Notes under the pieces: model-generated | The model's input: the letters and a program-made list of their open reading frames with translations, nothing else | Database searches by the model: none | What the model was told of the DNA's origin: nothing | Shown here: piece after piece, positions 57,555-64,000 of the stretch | Layout: each line of letters starts with the position of its first letter | Position numbering within the stretch: the first letter of the stretch is position 1 | Assembly (NCBI RefSeq): GCF_000003815.2 | Contig: NC_049989.1 | Coordinates: 21,337,888-21,401,887, forward strand | Direction: 5' to 3' | DNA: 64,000 nucleotides | From: Branchiostoma floridae | Taxonomy: Eukaryota > Chordata > Leptocardii > Amphioxiformes > Branchiostomatidae | Translations under genes and position numbers: made by a program

Positions 57555-60071
57555 ATGGGAAGAAAGCTGCGACACCTGCTGGTTTTCCTTCTCATCATCC
57601 TGAAGGAGCCCAACTTGCAAGTAGATGGCTGGTGGAAATCAACTCCTAAAGCCGACTGCAAATGCGCACCGGCACCACGCTGCGATTGCCATGGCCTGGG
57701 CCTCACCAGCATCCCTCAAAAGCTCCCCAAATCCATCCACCATTTAGATTTGACAGTTAACAAGATAAAAGAGATTCATCCTGGTGCATTTGCAAATCTA
57801 CCCCAGCTGCAGGTGTTGGACCTATATGAAAACCAGATAACGATAATTCGGGCTGGGTTTTTTAAACCTCTAATCAGTCTCAAAGAGTTGTGCCTAGGCG
57901 AAAACAAGATAAGAATATTTCAGATATCTGTATTTGCAAATCTACCCCAGCTAGAAGAGTTGGACCTATCTTCCAACCAGATAACAATAATCCAACCAAG
58001 TGCCTCTGAAAATCTGCTCCACCTAAAAACGTTGTACCTGTACTCCAACAAGCTAACAGCTATTCATACAAGTGCATTTTCAAATCTACCCCGGCTACAA
58101 TTGTTGAACCTGTCCAACAACCAGATAAGAAATATTCAACCTGGTACATTTGCAAATCTACTTCAGCTAGAAAAATTGATGTTGTCCACGATCAATATGA
58201 CAATGATTCAGGCTGGTGTATTCTCAAATCTACCCAGGCTGCAAGAATTGCACCTGGGCTTAAACCAGGTAACGGTGATTCTGTCTGGTGCATTTGCAAA
58301 CCTACCACGGCTAGAATGGTTGATCCTGAGCAACAACCAGATGAGGAAAATTCCACCTGGTGTATTTGCAAATATACCCCAGCTCCAACTGCTGTATCTG
58401 TCCGGCAATCAGATAACAGAGATTCGGCCTGGTTTGTTTGCAGATCTGCCCCAGCTAAAAGAGCTACGTCTGTCCAACAACCAACTGACAAAGATTCATC
58501 CCGGTACATTTGCAAATCTACCCAGGCTAGAAAAGTTGGTTCTGGCTTCCAACCAGATTACCATGATTCAGGAAGGTGCATATCCCACAAAACTCCAGTA
58601 TTTGGACCTGAGATCAAACAAGGTATCTGCGATTACCCCCTTGGCTTATGGTATGTTGAAATGTATTCCACACATACATCTTCGTATGAACCCCTGGCAG
58701 TGTGACTGTAGGATGCTTCCCTTGAGGCAAGATATCACTGACTCTCCTTCATTTAAAAACCAGATATACTGTGCCCAACCCTCCAAATTCCGGCATCAAA
58801 ATCTTGCAGATATCAATCCTGAAGAATTGATTTGTGAAGAGCCAACCGAATCAATGCTCCATGTTGATGGCCGAATTCATTTTGGCAATTGTAGCACACC
58901 GAGCGGCTCAACGGTAGGTCGTACAGACAAAATAAGAAGAACACCAACTTCACCCACTACAACAACTCCAGAAAACACAGAAAGTAACAGTTTCAATGCT
59001 ATTGTCCGAGTAAGTTCTACCAACCGTTACAATGGCACAACAGCTGACTTAACGGCAGATTTTTACTTTACAGTAGGCACTGGAGGAAAAGAAAGCAAAA
59101 CAAGAACAACTCTAACTTCACCCCTTACAGAAAAAAATGAAAGCAGCACCTCCCATGAGTCTGCTCCCAGTTTCCCCATACCCGTTCTCGTTGTCTCTAT
59201 CAGTTGTTCAGTAGCTGGCATTGTCCTTATTGGAACAATCATTGCCACAATCTGGTCCCACAGAAGAAACAAAAATCCTCCATCGGGTCCTGTTTCAGTC
59301 CCAAATTCTCAGGCTAACACGCGATATCTGGCAAATCCTCTGTACGCAAGTGTAGAAACAAATTACTCAAATTCTACCCGTGTCCATGGCCAGACAGCGC
59401 AAGGCCAGTCTCATACCAGCACTAAGATCAACTCGAACGTCTCAGCTGGTGCAATGACTAGTGGTGAAGATATACATACCCAACATGATCAAACAGGACA
59501 GGGCCATTCTCATGCCACCCCTGAGTCCAATACAAAGTCCACCACTAAGTCCACCTCAGCTACTGTGGTGACTAGTGGCGATGATTACCAGTATGAAGAC
59601 GTAGACAAACATCATGATCAGACAGGGCAGGGCCAGTCTCAGAACATCACTAAATCCAACTCAAACACCACAGCTGCTGTAGTGACCAGTGGGCATGATC
59701 AGCAGTATGAAGACGTAGGCAACCAACATGATCAGACAGGGCAGGGCCAGTCTCAGGCTATCGCTGAATCTTTAGATACCAGAAATGAGTCTTATGGCAA
59801 CGGACCGACTGTCTCACAGCCAGATCCTCTGTATAAGTTTGGGTCGTCTGAATCACAGCCGGGTTCTCTGTACAAGTTTGTGGATCAGCATCAGGCCGAC
59901 ACAAACACATTAAATAATGTCCCTCCACGCCTCTCCACTCCCCGCGAAGATGACATATATGTGAAGCCAGATGATGCCCTAAACACGAGGCCAGCAAGCC
60001 TGTATGAGATGCCACCAAATAACATTTGCGACAACGATATGCTCTACTGCCAACCTCCAGCAAACACATAG
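57555..60071 (+). CDS. LRR transmembrane receptor-like protein, gene F
   Basis: 838 residues, same layout as gene E: signal peptide, GWWKSTPKAD insert, four-Cys LRRNT (CKCAPAPRCDC), 13 LRRs, LRRCT from 379, stalk, helix about 542-567 and a long tail with NPLYASVE, YEDV repeats, DPLYKF, SLYKF, YVKP, YEMP and YCQP. LRRs 1-6 match E, LRRs 7-10 differ strongly, and the last LRRs and LRRCT are nearly identical to gene A instead. That mosaic pattern points to recombination or gene conversion among paralogs. Cell-surface recognition is inferred; no ligand can be named. Confidence 0.92.
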   Translation: MGRKLRHLLVFLLIILKEPNLQVDGWWKSTPKADCKCAPAPRCDCHGLGLTSIPQKLPKSIHHLDLTVNKIKEIHPGAFANLPQLQVLDLYENQITIIRAGFFKPLISLKELCLGENKIRIFQISVFANLPQLEELDLSSNQITIIQPSASENLLHLKTLYLYSNKLTAIHTSAFSNLPRLQLLNLSNNQIRNIQPGTFANLLQLEKLMLSTINMTMIQAGVFSNLPRLQELHLGLNQVTVILSGAFANLPRLEWLILSNNQMRKIPPGVFANIPQLQLLYLSGNQITEIRPGLFADLPQLKELRLSNNQLTKIHPGTFANLPRLEKLVLASNQITMIQEGAYPTKLQYLDLRSNKVSAITPLAYGMLKCIPHIHLRMNPWQCDCRMLPLRQDITDSPSFKNQIYCAQPSKFRHQNLADINPEELICEEPTESMLHVDGRIHFGNCSTPSGSTVGRTDKIRRTPTSPTTTTPENTESNSFNAIVRVSSTNRYNGTTADLTADFYFTVGTGGKESKTRTTLTSPLTEKNESSTSHESAPSFPIPVLVVSISCSVAGIVLIGTIIATIWSHRRNKNPPSGPVSVPNSQANTRYLANPLYASVETNYSNSTRVHGQTAQGQSHTSTKINSNVSAGAMTSGEDIHTQHDQTGQGHSHATPESNTKSTTKSTSATVVTSGDDYQYEDVDKHHDQTGQGQSQNITKSNSNTTAAVVTSGHDQQYEDVGNQHDQTGQGQSQAIAESLDTRNESYGNGPTVSQPDPLYKFGSSESQPGSLYKFVDQHQADTNTLNNVPPRLSTPREDDIYVKPDDALNTRPASLYEMPPNNICDNDMLYCQPPANT

Positions 60072-60155
60072 TGGCTACATGATAACAGAATCTAAAAGGC
60101 CATTCATGTCGTTTTGTCCACTCAAAGGCTCGCATTTATGGCCATCCGTTGTGCG

Positions 60156-60523
60156 CTTTCTCCTATGCAGAGGAACCACAGCCGTGTCAAAACTCGACTG
60201 TGTTTACCTCTACTATCTTGTGGACTCAGACCAGTTAGGGACCGCCCTACTTATAAATATTAATGAGCTTGCCCTTATATGGGCAGTAAGCCGTTGGGGA
60301 TCGGGCGTAGGAGGATGGAGCCATGTAATACGTAACATGATTGGCTGATAGCTTCCCAGAGGCCTTTGCGAGACAGCTTGCGACAACAAAAAGCCCAAGG
60401 AAAGCCTATTCTCTTATTGGTTGGCAGCTGGTTTGTGGTGAAAATCATAATAACCACTGATAGGGCATGGGATAGCAGGGCCCCATAGGCTAATGACGTT
60501 GGGGACCGGGCGTTAGGAGGATG
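60156..60523. mobile_element. 368-bp insertion with 8-bp target duplication
   Basis: Interrupts the 3' UTR of F between two copies of GTTGTGCG (60148-60155 and 60524-60531). Genes A (near 2220) and E (near 50920) show the uninterrupted site. The ends are only weakly inverted (CTTTCTCCTA against CATCCTCCTA). It contains two copies of a CGTTGGGGA(T/C)CGGGCG motif. The 8-bp duplication suggests a hAT-like origin. Confidence 0.7.
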
Positions 60524-60916
60524 GTTGTGCGGTGCGATTTGTGAAACTGTGAACAGATTTCTTTTTGGACTTTTTTTTTAATTAACGTAATAATCATCAT
60601 TATAAATCTTCCCGGAAAGCTTACCAAAAAAACGTCCATAAAGCACCTTCTTTACGGATGTAACGAATCGCCAATGACAATGTTTCCTAGACAAAATGTA
60701 AGCGCTTGAACATTGAAAACACTAGCAAGGTCCTTGCATTGAAAGAGAAAACAGCATCCTGCAGTACTTGAATCACGGCATAAGTGTCATAATATGATCT
60801 GTTCCTCAGTCAGTTTCCTCCTTTTTTGAGTAAACATCCAACCACAAACTAAAAAACAAGAAAAACCATGTATTTATTTTAGAGATCCTATGACGTTTCC
60901 AACAAACGTAGAAACT

Positions 60917-61000
60917 TTACATGATAACAAGTAAGTGCACATGTGTTACATGATAACAAGTAAGTGCACATGTGTTACATGATAACAAGTGCACATGTGA
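60917..61000. repeat. 29-bp triplication in the 3' UTR of gene F
   Basis: TTACATGATAACAAGTAAGT and the following GCACATGTG occur three times in tandem, the last lacking three bases. Genes A and E have one copy. Confidence 0.7.
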
Positions 61001-61624
61001 AAGAGAATAACAGTAGCACACTCCAGATGTTTGTGGAAAGGAAATCTATGGAGCTTTTTTTGCTTCATGTTTTCTATTTCTTGTTAAATTTGTGCACGAC
61101 TTAAGCTGTACATAGTAGAGGCAATATGATGGTCTTTTCAATAGAGCTCAACATACCAGGATGTGAGGGTCTTATAGTGGACGTTTTTTGATTGTCTTAA
61201 ACACTCGAGTTTTACTATGTTTTAAATGTATGATTGAGTTCTATGTAGCTTATTTAATGCTGTCTTTTATGACAGGCATTGTTGTTTTAGCACTGTCATC
61301 GTATGGATTTTAGAGCATTTGTGGATATACAGTAGAGTTCGTGAATGTGATTAGAGTATCAAATAAGAAACATCACAGCTACTGTAGCAGTACTGTCGGT
61401 TTGCTGAGGGATGTAATACAGTAACTGTTGTCATTGACATGGATATATAGACTGATTCAATTGTTATTGGATGGACCAAAGATTTGAGGATTTAAAGCCA
61501 GTCTTCAGACTTGATTAGGTTTTTGGCCATTTCAATATTCAAGTACCTAATAATCATATTTAAATGAGATATTTGGCAAGGCAGGTCTGGGTAATCTTAA
61601 GTGAATGGAGTGGTCTCCAGCGAT

Positions 61625-61980
61625 TATTGTTTGTTTATTTATTTATTTATTTTGCACAACAGAAATAATAAGAAATACAGAAAATAATGTATAAAATAGG
61701 TGCAGGAGGAGGGGGAAAACCTTAATAGTTTATGCTGCGCCCTCCTCCTCAAAACTACACAAGATGTATGATCAATGAAATCAATAAATAAAAAAGAAAA
61801 GTAGACTAACACAATCATATGTTATGATGATGCAAAATAGATGTATAATCAATGAAATCAGTAAATATAACAAAGAAAAGAAACTAACACATATGTTATT
61901 ATAATACAAAAGATGATGTATGCTCAATGAAATCAATAAATAACAAAGAAAAGAAACTAACACGTTACAATAATACAAAA
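61625..61980 (-). mobile_element. LINE 3' tail plus tandem repeats, second copy
   Basis: Duplicate of 51975-52330, with the same AATAAATAAATAAATAAAC-type minus-strand end and GATGTATGATCAATGAAATC units. Confidence 0.5.
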
Positions 61981-62146
61981 AAGATAAATAATTATAGCAA
62001 TATAAATTAAGGTGAGATAAATAATCCTATAAGGGGCTAGGGTGGTTTATGAGATGTGTTTTAAGGGCACTTTTAAATGCAAGAAAAGATGAAGTCACAG
62101 ATTATAGCCACTCAAGTTCTTGAAGCTTTATATTTAGAAATAAATA

Positions 62147-62320
62147 CAGTAGAAGCCGCTTAATTGTATGGCCTCTTTGCCATTGAATTCCGTGCAATTA
62201 TCCGGATGGTGCAATAATGCGAATTTATCTAGCTGCAACGCACCGGATTGGGATTTTGGTACTACGTGCAGTTAACAGAAGTGTGCGTTAATCCGTAATG
62301 CAATTAAGTGGCTTCTACTG
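62147..62320. mobile_element. 174-bp pogo/Tigger-type MITE, second copy
   Basis: Ends CAGTAGAAGCCGCTTAATTG and CAATTAAGTGGCTTCTACTG with flanking TA. Sits at the same place relative to gene F as the 52498 copy does to gene E, so it was carried by the duplication. Confidence 0.75.
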
Positions 62321-63604
62321 TATTCAGAACAAATAAAGTTTTTGACTTAGACAAACTATATCTACATCTCAAGACTGTACATGTTATTGAATATTGACTG
62401 TATAAACCACAGAACAAAAAGAGCAATTAGCAACATGATAAGAACAGTTGATGGTCATGTCCTCATGTCTTAAGGACGGGTAAAAGAACTAAATATGACT
62501 TTAGAGACAGGAGTAAAGGCAGGGCTTGACACGTGTTTTATTATGTAATTTTATTGTTCTATTGTGTAATTGCATAGTGTGCGTAATGCCATACGTAAGT
62601 GTATTTTGTGTATTATATGGAATCCAGGTACATCCAGGTTATATGGACTCCAGGTGTTTCCTTGTGTACCATGCTTGTACAATGCTAACGGATATCAACT
62701 ATGTGCAAGCTGGTCCACCCTGGATAAAGATCACAGAAATAAATAAATAATTAAATAGAAACTCTTAATTTTCACAATGGTTGATGTAAACATTCTTTTA
62801 CAGTTTTTTTTTCTTATCATAGTTTGTTTTTCTAAATTAGTGCATCTTGACAAATTATTTGAAAAATTTGTGCCAAAATGCAAACTTCAAATAACTTGAA
62901 TAAAGTATCACATGTTGTCTTTAGAAAACTCGGTGTCTGCTTAATTTATTGGGAAGGGACTATTTAATTTTTAATTTCAAGTGTGGTGGGTTCTCCGACA
63001 TGTTCGTGATATCTCCTTAAGCATGGGTTAACGTCTGCGGCGAATGAATTATTGGTGAACTGAGGCTAAAATTGGAATGGACATATAGATACCAGGTTAT
63101 GTAGGGTTTTCATTTAGACAAAAGGACAAAATTTTGAAAATACAGAGCAAGACAGGTTTCAGAAAGCCTATCAAATGTCCCTCTCAGAGCATTCAGTAAA
63201 TATTTACTTATATACCTACATGATTAAAATACAGTGGAACAGCATCAATCAATGTGAATCATTCATGCTTTGCCAAGCAAAAAAAAAAACACGGGAAAAA
63301 AACAATGGTTTATGATAAAGCTTATGGTCTATAGGTTACAGGCAAAAACAAGAACTGCGAATGTTGTGAAAATTGACTACTATACCAAGTCCTTAAAAAT
63401 CTACAGTATCTTAAAACTTTTATGATCTTAACGTATCAAAATTGGCTAGGTTTGTGTTTTGAGTTACCATTATTTTACCATATATTAGCGATGTGCTGAA
63501 TATAGATTGCTAGGGACAAAAATGACTAATCATGGGTTTTGGAGTCATATGATTGTATGATGTCATCGCATAATCCATCTTCAAAGAGACGTACGGCAGT
63601 TAAA

Positions 63605-63849
63605 CGGTGACATGTTTGAATTGTTTACCCGCGAGGCCTCATACCACTCGTGACGTCAGCGTCAGACAATCAACACGCCCACATAAGCAAGACTAATCAA
63701 ACCTTGTTTGTCACAATCCGTTGCGTAACGGCCACAAAGAGTTTGCATCTGGGAGGCACGACTATAAGAAGAAGACTGCAGACAGACCTTCGTGACTTCC
63801 TTGCCCAGAAAGAAACTACCAACTGGAGGTATCCTAACCAACTCAAAAG
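63605..63849 (+). promoter_or_regulatory. CRE/TATA promoter and exon 1 of a gene beyond the window
   Basis: TGACGTCA at 63651-63658, CAGACAATCAACACGCCC, CACATAAG, leader and donor at 63849 (AAAAG|GTAGGT). Its position after gene F matches that of the 53645 module after gene E. A seventh family member is expected downstream unless this is another orphan module. Confidence 0.6.
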
Positions 63850-64000
63850 GTAGGTTTACTAATAGATAATTGAATGAATTATTTTGTGCATTATGTCGAC
63901 ATAATTTTTCTGTTCATCAAACTGCATAATAATATTGATTGATCTTACTTTTATAGATTGCTCGCATTCGATTTTACTTTTAGGTATATAATAATTGTAT

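Larger units (their letters stand above)
61001..62904 (+). other. Distal 3' UTR of gene F
   Basis: Ends at AATAAA 62899-62904 in the conserved ACTTGAATAAAGTATCACAT block. Contains the LINE tail and tandem repeats at 61625-61980 and the MITE below. Confidence 0.5.
55400..63860. repeat. Segmental duplication, copy 2 (gene F unit)
   Basis: Collinear with 46000-53850, including promoter, intron, coding exon, 3' UTR elements and the following CRE module. Near-identity of stalk and tail coding regions with E and A shows the event is recent or that gene conversion is active. Confidence 0.8.

Noticed and set aside
57800-58620. Regularly spaced repeats resembling a CRISPR-like array
   Set aside because: The 72-base period is coding LRR sequence without unique spacers of constant length or cas genes.

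Overview
This window reads as genomic DNA of an invertebrate chordate, most likely an amphioxus (Branchiostoma). The evidence is spliced genes with GT/AG introns, non-coding first exons, AATAAA signals, tRNA-derived SINEs, non-LTR and Penelope-like retroelements and MITEs. It also holds a DEATH-NACHT-LRR gene beside a tandem family of LRR transmembrane proteins, a type of immune-gene expansion known from amphioxus. The species is inferred from gene content, not proven.

The main content is a plus-strand tandem array of one receptor-like family, named A to F here: A (3-2141, cut by the window edge), B (23397-25280), C (31386-32456, truncated), D (39793-42492), E (48237-50846) and F (57555-60071). 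Each is read from a single coding exon whose start codon lies 5-14 bases after a splice acceptor. The product has a signal peptide starting MGRKLRHLL, LRRNT, 7 to 17 tandem 24-residue LRRs, LRRCT, a Ser/Thr-rich stalk, one membrane helix, and a cytoplasmic tail with repeated YEDV-type modules, NPxY-like sites and usually a closing set of three YxxP motifs. C has lost its membrane helix and tail by a frameshift. D lacks the YxxP set.

Each gene is preceded by a shared module: a perfect TGACGTCA (CRE-type) site, a TATA-like CATATAAG/CACATAAG about 25 bases further on, a non-coding exon 1 and a strong donor, followed by a 1.3-3.7 kb intron. Eight CRE copies are present (21902, 27488, 37207, 45922, 46060, 53645, 55466, 63651), more than there are coding exons. 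Gene F has two candidate promoters, and the last copy should serve a gene beyond the window. E and F with their flanks are a recent duplication of about 9-10 kb, and A is a close third copy. B and D are more divergent.

Between A and B, on the minus strand, lies a six-exon NOD-like receptor gene (18917 down to 7737) with DEATH, NACHT and ribonuclease-inhibitor-type LRRs. Splice phases agree across all six exons and give 1116 residues. Its introns hold a tRNA-derived SINE, a 1.2-kb TIR element, a 27-bp-arm palindrome and a 1.3-kb inverted repeat. A 41-bp repeat just upstream of its start codon carries three identical splice acceptors. A 108-bp minisatellite lies beyond its 3' end.

The remainder is repeat-rich non-coding DNA: hAT-type and pogo/Tigger-type MITEs, LINE 3' ends, a Penelope-like element with an intact GIY-YIG reading frame, long 3' UTRs and AT-rich spacer. 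No bacterial-type features, CRISPR arrays or canonical tRNA genes were found.
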